A stretch of 57,432 nucleotides of DNA from JABMOV01 sp964344305 (GTDB lineage Bacteria > Fidelibacterota > Marinisomatia > Marinisomatales > JABMOV01), in assembly GCA_964344305.1 (NCBI GenBank), contig CAYFMT010000017.1, forward strand, positions 1-57,432, in the 5' to 3' direction. Position 1 is the stretch's first letter. Every line of letters starts with the position of its first letter. The position numbers and the translations under genes are program-made. Shown here piece after piece: positions 1 to 8,252 of this stretch. The notes under the pieces were generated by a model. That model was given only the letters and a program-made list of their open reading frames with translations, did no database searches and had not been told where the DNA came from.

Positions 1-150
1 TATCACCTTAGCTTTTACATCAAAATAGTCCGGCTAATTAAAAAACTAAACAGTGCCGGGGCCATAGTTATCGGGTATGGACTGGGTTCAAGACAAAGCG
101 AAGAGAAACAACCCGGCATAGGGTTACCGCCAGATTGGCCGGAAAATTAA
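1..150 (+). CDS. 3' end of an unidentified protein (partial)
   Basis: The frame that begins at the first base of the window is open for 49 codons and ends at a TAA. The product ends in PDWPEN. The middle of the fragment is hydrophobic and glycine-rich (AGAIVIGYGLGS). The start and most of the gene lie outside the window, so no family can be assigned. It runs in the same direction as the following lipoprotein gene, 79 bp away. Confidence 0.5.
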   Translation, partial: YHLSFYIKIVRLIKKLNSAGAIVIGYGLGSRQSEEKQPGIGLPPDWPEN

Positions 151-229
151 TTCACGATCAATTCAATAGATTGATTTTCCTGTTTATCTGTAATTTAAAT
201 CTCTCCCCATAAGTTGGTAACAAAGCAAA

Positions 230-1126
230 ATGATTAGAATCATCAACCTGACCCTGTGCATTTTTTGCATTTTATGTTGTGAGCCCAATGACGACAATGG
301 TTTAAAGGAGCAAAATGACCCGGACACATCTACCGTCTATGAATTGGATTTACCGGATCGTGAATCTAATGCAATGTCAGGGTCAGAACTGATTCAATGG
401 TTGCGTCCAAAAAGTCTGGATTCAAGAGAAAATGCCGTTCTTGGGCAAGTATTAGGTGGTAATATCCCTGGATATATCAGGCAATTAAAGCCAATCACTT
501 ATAGTGAATTATTAGATAGTGTTCTATGGAATATTACCTTATATGTTACTCCGGATTACTTCACCATTGGATCTGATGAAGATCCCTTTTTAATCCCCAT
601 GACACCTATCCTGGCACAGAAAATAGCTGACACACTTGGTGTTAGTCTGGTGACCAGGAAGATTGCAGATAAAATCTGGATAGGTTCAGATGTTAAAATG
701 GAGCCACAGCCAATTCCACCCAGTGATGCCATGACCACCGTGCCTGTTTTTGCCGATCACAATGCGATTGTTCAAACACAGCGAAATTTATTTTTGGACT
801 CCTTTACTCTGGGGTCTATTGTGGCAGGACACAAAAAGGATGTTATACTATCCAACCGGATTGCAGAAAATCCAACAAAAGTCGTGATTTATGGGTGGCA
901 TTACCAGAATGGGCAGCCCATACAACCGATATATTCCGGACATGTGATCTGGTATGCCGACTACAGTCATGGAATTCGATACATGGCCGACCAGTGTGAA
1001 TTGAATGGCACAACCTGGTTTGTAGAAGACCTATTGAAACATCCGTCACTGTATAAACTGCTAAGTGATGAATCAGGAGCCATGACAGTTACCCGTTACC
1101 TGGGTGATGATTCAAACTATCCCTGA
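230..1126 (+). CDS. Hypothetical secreted protein, probable lipoprotein
   Basis: The 298-residue product starts with a short hydrophobic segment ending in two cysteines (residues 16-17) followed by an acidic stretch (EPNDDNG). This resembles a lipoprotein signal with an imperfect lipobox, so anchoring in the inner or outer membrane is likely. The rest is a soluble domain with no motif I recognise. No clear Shine-Dalgarno sequence precedes the ATG, which is common in this lineage. It stands alone, 79 bp after the preceding partial gene and about 200 bp before the tyrosine phenol-lyase start, so it gives no functional context. Function unknown. Confidence 0.75.
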   Translation: MIRIINLTLCIFCILCCEPNDDNGLKEQNDPDTSTVYELDLPDRESNAMSGSELIQWLRPKSLDSRENAVLGQVLGGNIPGYIRQLKPITYSELLDSVLWNITLYVTPDYFTIGSDEDPFLIPMTPILAQKIADTLGVSLVTRKIADKIWIGSDVKMEPQPIPPSDAMTTVPVFADHNAIVQTQRNLFLDSFTLGSIVAGHKKDVILSNRIAENPTKVVIYGWHYQNGQPIQPIYSGHVIWYADYSHGIRYMADQCELNGTTWFVEDLLKHPSLYKLLSDESGAMTVTRYLGDDSNYP

Positions 1127-1275
1127 CTTCTTTTTCCTCATTCAACTGCTTGATTCAAATGGTTCTAAATGGATAATTTTTATCCTATGGAATGCTGGTT
1201 TCACACCTATAATCACATCCTGAATCTTTTTCCCGCCGAAGACAGCTAATCCCTGCACACATTCTACGTTTCAAT

Positions 1276-1296
1276 CCATGCAATGTCTTTGCATGG
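1276..1296. promoter_or_regulatory. Perfect hairpin in the leader of the tyrosine phenol-lyase gene
   Basis: An 8-bp perfect stem (CCATGCAA at 1276-1283 and its complement at 1289-1296) encloses the 5-nt loop TGTCT. It lies 31 nt upstream of the chosen ATG and about 19 nt before the ribosome binding site AAGGAG (1316-1321). There is no T-run, so it is not an intrinsic terminator. It could be an operator or a leader RNA structure; its role is inferred only from its position. Confidence 0.35.
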
Positions 1297-1327
1297 TCAT
1301 ATCCAAATATTTCATAAGGAGATAATA

Positions 1328-2707
1328 ATGCCACATCATAAATCCTGGGCTGAACCATGGAAGATCAAAATGGTTGAGCACTTACGGATGACATCGAGAG
1401 AAGAGCGTATTGACGCTATCAAAGATGCCGGGTACAATACGTTTTTACTCAAGTCTGAAGATGTCTACATCGATTTGTTAACGGACAGTGGTACAAACGC
1501 CATGAGTGACCGTCAATGGGCGGGGCTCATGATGGGGGACGAGGCCTATGCCGGAAGTCGAAATTTCTATAATCTAGAAAAAACTATCCAGGACTTCTAT
1601 TCCTATAAGTACTTTGTTCCAACCCATCAGGGCCGTGGAGCAGAACACATGCTTTCTCAGATCATGATCAAGGATGGTGATTTTATTCCTGGTAACATGT
1701 ATTTCACCACAACGAGACTTCATCAGGAGCTGGCAGGGGGGACCTTCGTAGATATAATCATTGATGAAGCTCATGATACGGAAAATGAACACCCCTTTAA
1801 GGGGAATGTGGATCTGAAGAAACTTCAGAATCTCATTGATGAAGTTGGGTCGGAACGTATACCCTACGTCTGCATTGCCACGGCAGTGAATATGGCCGGT
1901 GGGCAACCCATATCCATGGGAAATTTGAAAGAATTACGTGCCTTGACAAACAAGTACAATATTCCAATTGTACACGATATGACTCGCGTGGCTGAGAATG
2001 CATGGTTCATCAAGGCTCGCGAAGAAGGATATCTCCACGTACCGCTGAAAGATGTGGTGTTCGAGATTTGCAGCCTGACTGATCACGCTACCATGAGTGC
2101 AAAAAAAGATCCTCTGGTGAATATTGGGGGATTTATGGCCACAAATGATGAGGATGTGTATAGAAAGGCTCAAAACATGGTTGTGGTTTATGAAGGACTT
2201 CATACTTACGGCGGTATGGCTGGACGTGACATGGAAGCCCTGGCTATCGGAATTCAGGAATCCGTAAGTGATGATCATATGCGAGCACGTGTTGGGCAGA
2301 CATTATACCTGGGACACAAACTGGAAGAAGCGGGGATTCCAATCGTGAAGCCTATCGGAAGTCATGGGGTGTTTTTGGATGCGAAGAAGTTCCTTCCACA
2401 CCTGTCACAGGATGCATTTCCAGCTCAAACACTGGCAGCTGAAATCTATATCGAGAATGGGATACGAACCATGGAACGCGGCATCGTGTCAGCCGGGCGA
2501 AACAAGGATACAGGGGACCACAATCGTCCCAACCTTGAACTTGTAAGAATTACTCTTCCAAGACGAGTTTATACACAGGCTCACATGGATGTGGTAGCAG
2601 AATCCATTATTGAAGTCTACAATCGCAGGGATTCTATTACGGGATTGAAGTTTACGTATGAACCGGAATACTTGAGATTCTTCCAGGCCAGGTTCGAGCC
2701 ATTATAA
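1328..2707 (+). CDS. tpl: Tyrosine phenol-lyase (beta-eliminating PLP lyase)
   Basis: PLP-dependent beta-eliminating lyase of 459 residues, similar throughout to tyrosine phenol-lyase and tryptophanase. The family cleaves tyrosine (or tryptophan) to phenol (or indole), pyruvate and ammonia. The ATG at 1328 is preferred over an upstream ATG at 1283 because AAGGAG lies 6 nt before it and MPHHKSWAEPW matches family N-termini. The PLP lysine is K260 in SAKKD. Residues that separate tyrosine phenol-lyase from tryptophanase favour the former: T127 in FTTTR (Asp in tryptophanase), Arg in TMERG (Ile in tryptophanase) and F451 in LRFFQARF (His in tryptophanase). It is a single gene followed by a strong terminator. 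No permease or regulator is adjacent. Tryptophanase activity cannot be excluded without assay. Confidence 0.9.
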   Translation: MPHHKSWAEPWKIKMVEHLRMTSREERIDAIKDAGYNTFLLKSEDVYIDLLTDSGTNAMSDRQWAGLMMGDEAYAGSRNFYNLEKTIQDFYSYKYFVPTHQGRGAEHMLSQIMIKDGDFIPGNMYFTTTRLHQELAGGTFVDIIIDEAHDTENEHPFKGNVDLKKLQNLIDEVGSERIPYVCIATAVNMAGGQPISMGNLKELRALTNKYNIPIVHDMTRVAENAWFIKAREEGYLHVPLKDVVFEICSLTDHATMSAKKDPLVNIGGFMATNDEDVYRKAQNMVVVYEGLHTYGGMAGRDMEALAIGIQESVSDDHMRARVGQTLYLGHKLEEAGIPIVKPIGSHGVFLDAKKFLPHLSQDAFPAQTLAAEIYIENGIRTMERGIVSAGRNKDTGDHNRPNLELVRITLPRRVYTQAHMDVVAESIIEVYNRRDSITGLKFTYEPEYLRFFQARFEPL

Positions 2708-2710
2708 AAT

Positions 2711-2738
2711 AAAATCCCCCCTGAAAAGGGGGGATTTT
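2711..2738. terminator. Bidirectional intrinsic terminator
   Basis: An 11-bp stem (AAAATCCCCCC at 2711-2721 with its complement at 2728-2738) and the 6-nt loop TGAAAA have an A-run on the left and a T-run on the right. It lies between the convergent tyrosine phenol-lyase gene and the Cys-rich protein gene, and can serve both strands. Confidence 0.9.
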
Positions 2739-2769
2739 TCTAACGTTCAATTAGAACGGGACGATACAA

Positions 2770-3162
2770 TTAACAATCATCATCCTTGCTGTGATCATGT
2801 TTCTCTTTTTCCATTTTTTCTACTTTAAGGCAGCATCCCGGTGATCCCAAGGCTTTACCACAGTGATCGCATTTCTCTGCATCTTTGGCGCAACATACAT
2901 CACTACCCTTGATTTGACCGCAATGATCACAAAGTGTCAGGTCGCTTCCATCCTCCGCCAGTTTGCAGCATCCTGGAGATCCTTTTATGGCACCGCATGC
3001 ATGGCGCTCTGCTTCAGGGTTGCAACAATTGTCAGCGCCTTTTACTTCACCACAATGGCCACACAATACAATGGCACTATCGGTATCACTGGCAGCAAGA
3101 GGTATCACCATCATCAATGCCAATATGGAAATAACAACGATTGATAAGTTTCTTTTATTCAT
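2770..3162 (-). CDS. Small secreted Cys-rich repeat protein
   Basis: The 130-residue product has a Sec signal peptide (residues 1-25, cleavage near LAASD) and then four tandem units of about 20-25 residues with the pattern C-x2-C-G-x3-G-[SA]-x2-C-C. Units 1, 3 and 4 start with CGHCG or CDHCG; unit 2 has RHACG, losing the first Cys. A charged, His/Asp-rich tail ends in a final Cys. The CxxC plus CC spacing suggests a metal-binding (Zn or Fe) or disulfide-rich envelope protein, but I know of no named family. It lies 87 bp downstream of the MetX-like gene on the same strand and shares the terminator at 2711. It could be the last gene of the hydrogenase transcript or have its own promoter. Confidence 0.75.
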   Translation of the reverse strand: MNKRNLSIVVISILALMMVIPLAASDTDSAIVLCGHCGEVKGADNCCNPEAERHACGAIKGSPGCCKLAEDGSDLTLCDHCGQIKGSDVCCAKDAEKCDHCGKALGSPGCCLKVEKMEKEKHDHSKDDDC

Positions 3163-3249
3163 GAATTTGACTCCTTAGACATGACCGAACATAATACATA
3201 ATATATTTTAAAAACAGTTAGATTGAAATGAGTGTCAGACGAAAGACAC

Positions 3250-4236
3250 TTATTTCAGGTGGTCATTAAAAACACCAATGAGTCTCTCTTTTTCACAACC
3301 CGGAGCCAGATGCCCACAATCATTGTCAAACTCAACGAGTTGTAGTGAATATGTGTTGGCAAATTGAATTGCATTGTGAGGAGGGACGAGTTGGTCCTGC
3401 GATGCAGTAATAACCAGTAGATCTGTTTTATCCAGAATAGATTTCATTTCGGCTCCATCAACATAATTCCTTATATCATGATGGATCATTGCATGAAGTT
3501 GATATGTCCAGTTGAATGGGGAAAAGGTTGATAAAAACCTTACTGTATATGATGACAGAAAAACATCAGAATCATCAGATGGTGTGGTCCTGATATGATA
3601 ATCTGGTGAATAAGCAGACAATACTTGAAGCCTGGAAATAATATGACCAATCTCTTCTGTGGTTCTATTTCCCTGGATACCATTATCAATTATTTCCTTT
3701 TCAGATTTCCATACAAACAGACTGTGAGACGTAGGCCAGGGAGTGCCTGTGTAGGAGATAGCTTTATCCATGTAATTCGGGTAGGATACAACCCACTGAA
3801 ATACCTGCATTCCGCCCATGGATCCCCCTGCAACTGCATGAATGTGTGTGATCCCCAGAGTGTTATGAAGAAGCTGGTATTGACTCTCAACCATATCGCG
3901 GATGGTAAACCACGGAAATGTGTAGTCTTTCGGCGATGTGGATATCCCATTCCCCAGGGCATCCAAAATGATAATGTGATAACGTGTGGAATCGTATAGG
4001 TTGTCTTCTCCTACAAGGTTTGCAACATGATCGCTTATTCCACTGAACCAGGTGGGGACGATAACAATATTTGATGAATCGGAATTGACGGACCCGAATC
4101 GTTGATATCCGATAATACAATTTTCGATGGTTTCTCCAGATTCGAGGACAAAATCTCCAATGGATTGGTATTCCTGTTTCCCTGAAGTCAAAGAGAATAG
4201 GAGGAGAAAAAGGTATAATAATCGCAATGTGGTCAT
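3250..4236 (-). CDS. Secreted MetX-like alpha/beta hydrolase
   Basis: The 328-residue alpha/beta hydrolase resembles homoserine O-acetyltransferase (MetX). The nucleophile elbow is GGSMGGMQ (Ser139), the acid is Asp281 in TASQDQLVPP, and the base is His309 in CGHLAPGCE. Unlike cytosolic MetX it begins with a hydrophobic signal peptide (residues 1-18, LLYLFLLLFSLTSG), so it is probably exported and may act as an esterase or acyltransferase rather than in methionine synthesis. It is the last gene of the operon that starts with the hydrogenase, 27 bp after the ACT-domain gene. The family assignment is secure; the substrate is unknown. Confidence 0.82.
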   Translation of the reverse strand: MTTLRLLYLFLLLFSLTSGKQEYQSIGDFVLESGETIENCIIGYQRFGSVNSDSSNIVIVPTWFSGISDHVANLVGEDNLYDSTRYHIIILDALGNGISTSPKDYTFPWFTIRDMVESQYQLLHNTLGITHIHAVAGGSMGGMQVFQWVVSYPNYMDKAISYTGTPWPTSHSLFVWKSEKEIIDNGIQGNRTTEEIGHIISRLQVLSAYSPDYHIRTTPSDDSDVFLSSYTVRFLSTFSPFNWTYQLHAMIHHDIRNYVDGAEMKSILDKTDLLVITASQDQLVPPHNAIQFANTYSLQLVEFDNDCGHLAPGCEKERLIGVFNDHLK

Positions 4237-4263
4237 GCAGAAAATATTCGATTCGACTTCAAA

Positions 4264-4737
4264 TTAAGGCAACTCAAAGATATCCAGTAATCCATCATAC
4301 GCCCTGTCAACATCCCTGTCATGAATCAGGCAGCAGATGGAGGATATGGAAGTTGAAATCCCAAGGATATTGATATTGTTGGTTCCAAGAGCAGAGCAGA
4401 GGTTACCGCAAATCGTGGGCTTCTCCCTAAAATGGGGTCCATAAACTGTTAACGCAGTGACATTAGGTTCACTTGTTAATGAAATCTGATCCCAGTCCTT
4501 ACTATTGTCTCTCAATGTTTTCATTGCGCCTGATTCAACATCTGATTCAACACACACAGTAATATTTGCCCTGTTTAATATGTCTTCACTCTCAGCAATG
4601 AAATGGAGATTGATATTGGCTTTACCCAATAGTGTGAACAACTTTCCTGCGGCCCCGGGCTGGTTGGGGATCCCAAGCATTTTAATCATGACCAGGTTTC
4701 CCTGACGTATGATTCCACCAATTTTCTGCTTAGTCAT
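4264..4737 (-). CDS. Stand-alone tandem ACT-domain protein (aspartokinase-regulatory-like)
   Basis: The product has 157 residues from the ATG at 4737 (MTKQKIGG); an ATG at 4773 in the same frame lies deeper in the kinase gene and is less likely. It contains two ACT domains like the C-terminal regulatory part of aspartokinase: the first around IPNQPGAAGKLF and NINLHFIAES, the second around NNINILGISTS and the Cys/Val core strand SICCLIHD. No kinase catalytic domain is present. ACT pairs normally bind amino acids and act allosterically. The start overlaps the histidine kinase stop by 8 bp, so translation is coupled. Whether it senses Lys/Thr or another ligand, and for which partner, is unknown. 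Confidence 0.82.
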   Translation of the reverse strand: MTKQKIGGIIRQGNLVMIKMLGIPNQPGAAGKLFTLLGKANINLHFIAESEDILNRANITVCVESDVESGAMKTLRDNSKDWDQISLTSEPNVTALTVYGPHFREKPTICGNLCSALGTNNINILGISTSISSICCLIHDRDVDRAYDGLLDIFELP

Positions 4738-6064
4738 GGATGGGGACCTTAATAGTGACAGTCGTTCCTTCATTTACATGACTGTCAATGCTGATTGTAC
4801 CATCAATTTCTTCCACAAATTTCTTCACGATATTCATACCAAGCCCTGTACCGATAGACACATGTTTCTTGGCATTTTCACCTCGATAAAACTCCTCAAA
4901 AATGTTTTTCAAATCTGAATCAGGAATTCCAATCCCTGTATCAGAGATTGTCAGAATCCATTGTGAACCCTGAATATTCGTTCTAATTGAAACCTGCCCA
5001 CCATCCGGTGTATATCGAATAGCATTTCCCAATAAATTTGTGAATATTTTCTCCAGTTTAAACTTGTCCAGTAGAAGTGTTCCTTTTTTGCTACAGATAT
5101 CGACTGAAAGATGAATACTTTTGGATTCCAACATTGGTTTTTCATCTTCAATAAATAACTGGAGGAACTCGCATGGATTTACCAGTTCAGGATCCTTTTG
5201 GGTGCTATCAGTATAGGAAATATCCAGGAGATCCTTTATCATGGAAATCATTTGCTGTGTACGTGTTTTGATACGGATGATAAGGTCCAGAACCTGCTTG
5301 TCTACCTTTTCCGGCAGGATATCAATGATGACATTTGCATAACTTTCTATGGCTACTATGGGAGATTTCAACTCATGGGAGACGAAGCGGAAGAACTTGG
5401 ATTTTTCATCTCCTGAGGCTTCAAGTAATCGGTTTTGTTCAAGGATTAAGTGTTTGACTTTCCTGTGACGTGAAATGAGAGAAACGGAAATGTAGGCACT
5501 TGCGAATACTGTGATATAAAATGTTATTAAAGAGAATACCATGATGGCAGGTTCGTGAGAAATTGGAACGAGATGAAAGTGCTTTAAAAATCCGAATTGT
5601 TCACCCAATGCCATGGTCGTAAACAATATGCAGTCAATCCCAGCCACAATGAATGGGAATGTTCTTCTATCGGTAATGATACTTGTAATGATGATATAAA
5701 AAATGAAAAAGAAGAATAATGGGTTTTCGACGCCACCACTAAAGTGGAGGATGGCAGTAAGAATTGCCATATCAGCAAATATTTGTACAAATAGCAGTCT
5801 TTCCTCGATGTCAATGGTGGTTGGTGGGGTGGATCGAGTATAGAAGATATAGATGAGATTGACGACAACAAGAAGAATAGCACAGATGAAAAGTGGGATA
5901 AACTGAATATGTTCCTCAAATGATCGCGATAATATTGGTGCATAAATAAATGCCCCCAGGGCTGCGATCCATCTTAGCTTAATAAACCATACAATTTTTC
6001 TTCGTAATGAGTTGGGTGTAAAAAATGAAAACTCTGCCAGACTGGTGCTAAAAAGCTCAGACAA
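4730..6064 (-). CDS. Membrane sensor histidine kinase, RegB/PrrB-like
   Basis: The product has 444 residues. The N-terminal ~200 residues form about six membrane helices. The segment HFSGGVENPLFF (residues 107-118) matches the GGxxNP motif that RegB/PrrB redox kinases use for quinone sensing. A HisKA domain follows with the phosphoacceptor in FVSHELKSP (His230), then a HATPase_c domain with the G1 box DTGIGIP and the G2 box GTGLGMNIV. It autophosphorylates and would pass phosphate to the receiver protein encoded directly upstream, whose stop overlaps its start by 8 bp. Being in the hydrogenase transcript suggests it monitors the redox state of the quinone pool. That link is inference from motif and context; RegB in proteobacteria is known to control hydrogenase genes. 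Confidence 0.88.
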   Translation of the reverse strand: MSELFSTSLAEFSFFTPNSLRRKIVWFIKLRWIAALGAFIYAPILSRSFEEHIQFIPLFICAILLVVVNLIYIFYTRSTPPTTIDIEERLLFVQIFADMAILTAILHFSGGVENPLFFFFIFYIIITSIITDRRTFPFIVAGIDCILFTTMALGEQFGFLKHFHLVPISHEPAIMVFSLITFYITVFASAYISVSLISRHRKVKHLILEQNRLLEASGDEKSKFFRFVSHELKSPIVAIESYANVIIDILPEKVDKQVLDLIIRIKTRTQQMISMIKDLLDISYTDSTQKDPELVNPCEFLQLFIEDEKPMLESKSIHLSVDICSKKGTLLLDKFKLEKIFTNLLGNAIRYTPDGGQVSIRTNIQGSQWILTISDTGIGIPDSDLKNIFEEFYRGENAKKHVSIGTGLGMNIVKKFVEEIDGTISIDSHVNEGTTVTIKVPIHD

Positions 6065-6446
6065 CGGGCAGGTTCCTGTTTACTGCATCAATAAGTTTCT
6101 GGGGATTGACCGGTTTTTCAATAAACTCATCCACAGGTAGAAATTCTTCATCCTTTTGCGGGTCGAAATGATATCCTGTCTGTGAGCCTACAGCTGTTAC
6201 CATGATTATAGGTAGTTCATTTGTATCTACATTATTTCTCAGGGTATATGCCAGTTGAAACCCTTCATCCTGTGTACCCATCATGACATCAAGAATCAAC
6301 AGGTCCGGTTTTTCTTTCTGGATAATCTCCAGTCCTTTTATTCCTTCCTGTGCATCGATGACATTGAATCCTGCAGATTCAAGGGTTATTCTCATGGCTT
6401 CTACCAGGTCAATATCATCGTCTATTATCATAATTTTTTTCGACAT
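6057..6446 (-). CDS. CheY-like response regulator receiver protein
   Basis: A single receiver domain of 129 residues: acidic pocket IDDDID (residues 8-13), phosphoacceptor Asp53 in ILDVMMG, Thr84 and Lys111 in IEKPV. There is no DNA-binding or enzymatic output domain. An insertion before the conserved lysine (EEFLPVDEF) is distinctive. It sits between the hydrogenase maturation protease (8 bp upstream) and the histidine kinase (8-bp overlap), so it is the cognate partner by position. Output must be through protein contacts or phosphotransfer to another protein, which is not visible in this window. Confidence 0.9.
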   Translation of the reverse strand: MSKKIMIIDDDIDLVEAMRITLESAGFNVIDAQEGIKGLEIIQKEKPDLLILDVMMGTQDEGFQLAYTLRNNVDTNELPIIMVTAVGSQTGYHFDPQKDEEFLPVDEFIEKPVNPQKLIDAVNRNLPVV

Positions 6447-6454
6447 AGCTTTCC

Positions 6455-6922
6455 TCAGTTTAAGACTAAATTGTTATTTAGGGTGAGTATTTTTGAAACG
6501 ATATCCGGGATGGTGTTTGAAACCGTTTCGGACAATCCGGTGTTGATTTCCAATTGCTCGGGTTCAACCCCAATAATGGTGAGGGATTTTGGAAGTGCAT
6601 CGATTCTTTTTGCCAGTTCTAATGTATCAGCAATACTGATCCCATGAAGCGATAAATGATCCTGTTTTATGACCAGATGAGCGTCTTCCTGTTTGAAAAC
6701 TTTCACAGTCCCTGGCAAGAATCCCATGAAAGCAGCATCAATGAGTATGACGTGTTCAGTGTCATTAAAATGATCGATTAGACCCAGGGCATCCGTGGCG
6801 CCATCAATAAGTGAAACCCCTTCCAGGGATGGAATTTCCTTCAATGAATTCAACACCGCTACACCAATGCCGTCATCTCCGTAAAAACTGTTACCAACTG
6901 CGATAATCTTCAGGTCAGTCAC
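6455..6922 (-). CDS. [NiFe] hydrogenase maturation endopeptidase (HycI/HybD family)
   Basis: The 155-residue M52-family protease removes the C-terminal tail of the hydrogenase large subunit after nickel insertion. The N-terminal signature AVGNSFYGDDGIG is present, and the nickel-coordinating positions known from HybD are occupied by Asp16, Asp62 and His93. It lies 5 bp downstream of its presumed substrate gene, whose product has a 10-residue tail after the final metal-binding motif. The other maturation genes (hypA-F) are not in this window. Length and motifs are normal for the family. Confidence 0.93.
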   Translation of the reverse strand: MTDLKIIAVGNSFYGDDGIGVAVLNSLKEIPSLEGVSLIDGATDALGLIDHFNDTEHVILIDAAFMGFLPGTVKVFKQEDAHLVIKQDHLSLHGISIADTLELAKRIDALPKSLTIIGVEPEQLEINTGLSETVSNTIPDIVSKILTLNNNLVLN

Positions 6923-6927
6923 AACAG

Positions 6928-8238
6928 CTAATCCTCTTCGATAAACTCCACGTCAAGAATATGAACCGAACAGGAGATACATGGATCATAAGCTCTCACA
7001 AGCATTTCTAGGTGCTTTGTAATGTCCTCTTTACTCTTATCTATGATTTCCGGAACGAGTTTTTTCATATCATCATCAATATTCCCAAGGTTTTGGCCAG
7101 TGGGAATAATACAGTTTGCCGCAATGATATTTCCTTTTCTATCATATTCATACTCATGATACAATATACCTCTGGGTACTTCTGTTGCACCCACACCGCG
7201 ACCGTACCGGGTGGGTGTTTGGTTTGGTTTTTCATCTACAAGTCCATTAGCAAGGAGTTCATCTATAATGGCAATAGAATCTTCAATACAATGGGCACTT
7301 TCAACAACCTGGGCAATATTATTCATGTATGGATTATAACAATTTGGAGTCAACCCTAATTCTTCTGCTGCTTTCAGGGATGTTTCAGTCATTTGAGAGT
7401 GACTATTGTTCCAGCGAGCCAGTGCCCCCACCATGTAACTGTTTCGGTCGTGCTTGCAGTGCTTACTGGTTGAATGTGGAACCACAAATTCATTGGTCAT
7501 ATCCAGGTAATTGTGGATATCTGTTGCACCGGTGTCTGAAGAATAGATTTCGCCATCATACAGTGCGTATTCACTATCATGTTTGAGTGAGATATATTCT
7601 GTTTCTCTCACAAAATCTGGAATCAGTTCTGCTACGGATTTCACCGTTTTCACTGTTTCGAGTACATCGGGAATACCTTCTTCAATCAGGCGTTTTTTCA
7701 ATCCCTGCAATTCATTAGTTGTAGGAATTCGAGTAAATCCTCCCGGTACAGGGGTGATAGGGTGTACAGCGCGACCGGAGACAATATCACCAATATCATT
7801 GGCAAGCCGTTTCATTCGTAACGCCCTGAGAATGACATCCGTGTGCGTAGGAATCAGCGGAAACACGCTGGGAGCCCCAAAGAGATCTGGAGCGACCAGG
7901 AAATAGACATGAAGGATATTGGATTGAATGGTGGCACCGTTGGTTAACAGTTTTCGTAACAATTTTGTCTGTGTTGAAATTTCAAGACCCAGTGCATCTT
8001 CCGTTGCCTGCAGGGATGCCATTTGATGTCCCAGGGAACAGATACCACAAATGCGGCTTGTGATAATGGCTGCTTCATGAAAACTACGACCCATAAGCAT
8101 GGCTTCAAAAAATCGAGGTGCTTCAACAATCTGCAGTTCAGCTTTTTCAAGTCTTCCCTCTTTCATGTTCACAACAATATTCCCGTGACCTTCAACCCGG
8201 GTTAGATGTTTGACATTAATGTCCAGTGTTTTACTCAT
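6928..8238 (-). CDS. hydA: [NiFe] hydrogenase large (alpha) subunit, group 3b type
   Basis: The 436-residue catalytic subunit carries the Ni-Fe(CN)2CO site. The N-terminal ligand motif is RICGIC (Cys64, Cys67) with His71, and the C-terminal motif is DPCISCSVH (Cys420, Cys423, His426). Ten residues (ILDVEFIEED) follow and are expected to be removed by the adjacent protease. The N-terminal RVEGHG motif is intact. The gene order beta-gamma-delta-alpha and the NAD(P)-reductase-like gamma subunit match the cytosolic bidirectional NADP-linked group 3b enzymes (sulfhydrogenase of Pyrococcus), which oxidise H2 or evolve it and may reduce polysulfide. All key residues are present, so it should be functional. 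Confidence 0.95.
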   Translation of the reverse strand: MSKTLDINVKHLTRVEGHGNIVVNMKEGRLEKAELQIVEAPRFFEAMLMGRSFHEAAIITSRICGICSLGHQMASLQATEDALGLEISTQTKLLRKLLTNGATIQSNILHVYFLVAPDLFGAPSVFPLIPTHTDVILRALRMKRLANDIGDIVSGRAVHPITPVPGGFTRIPTTNELQGLKKRLIEEGIPDVLETVKTVKSVAELIPDFVRETEYISLKHDSEYALYDGEIYSSDTGATDIHNYLDMTNEFVVPHSTSKHCKHDRNSYMVGALARWNNSHSQMTETSLKAAEELGLTPNCYNPYMNNIAQVVESAHCIEDSIAIIDELLANGLVDEKPNQTPTRYGRGVGATEVPRGILYHEYEYDRKGNIIAANCIIPTGQNLGNIDDDMKKLVPEIIDKSKEDITKHLEMLVRAYDPCISCSVHILDVEFIEED

Positions 8239-8252
8239 AATTATACCTGTAT

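Noticed and set aside
1283..1327. Upstream ATG for the tyrosine phenol-lyase gene
   Set aside because: It overlaps the leader hairpin and lacks a ribosome binding site, and the added residues do not match family N-termini.
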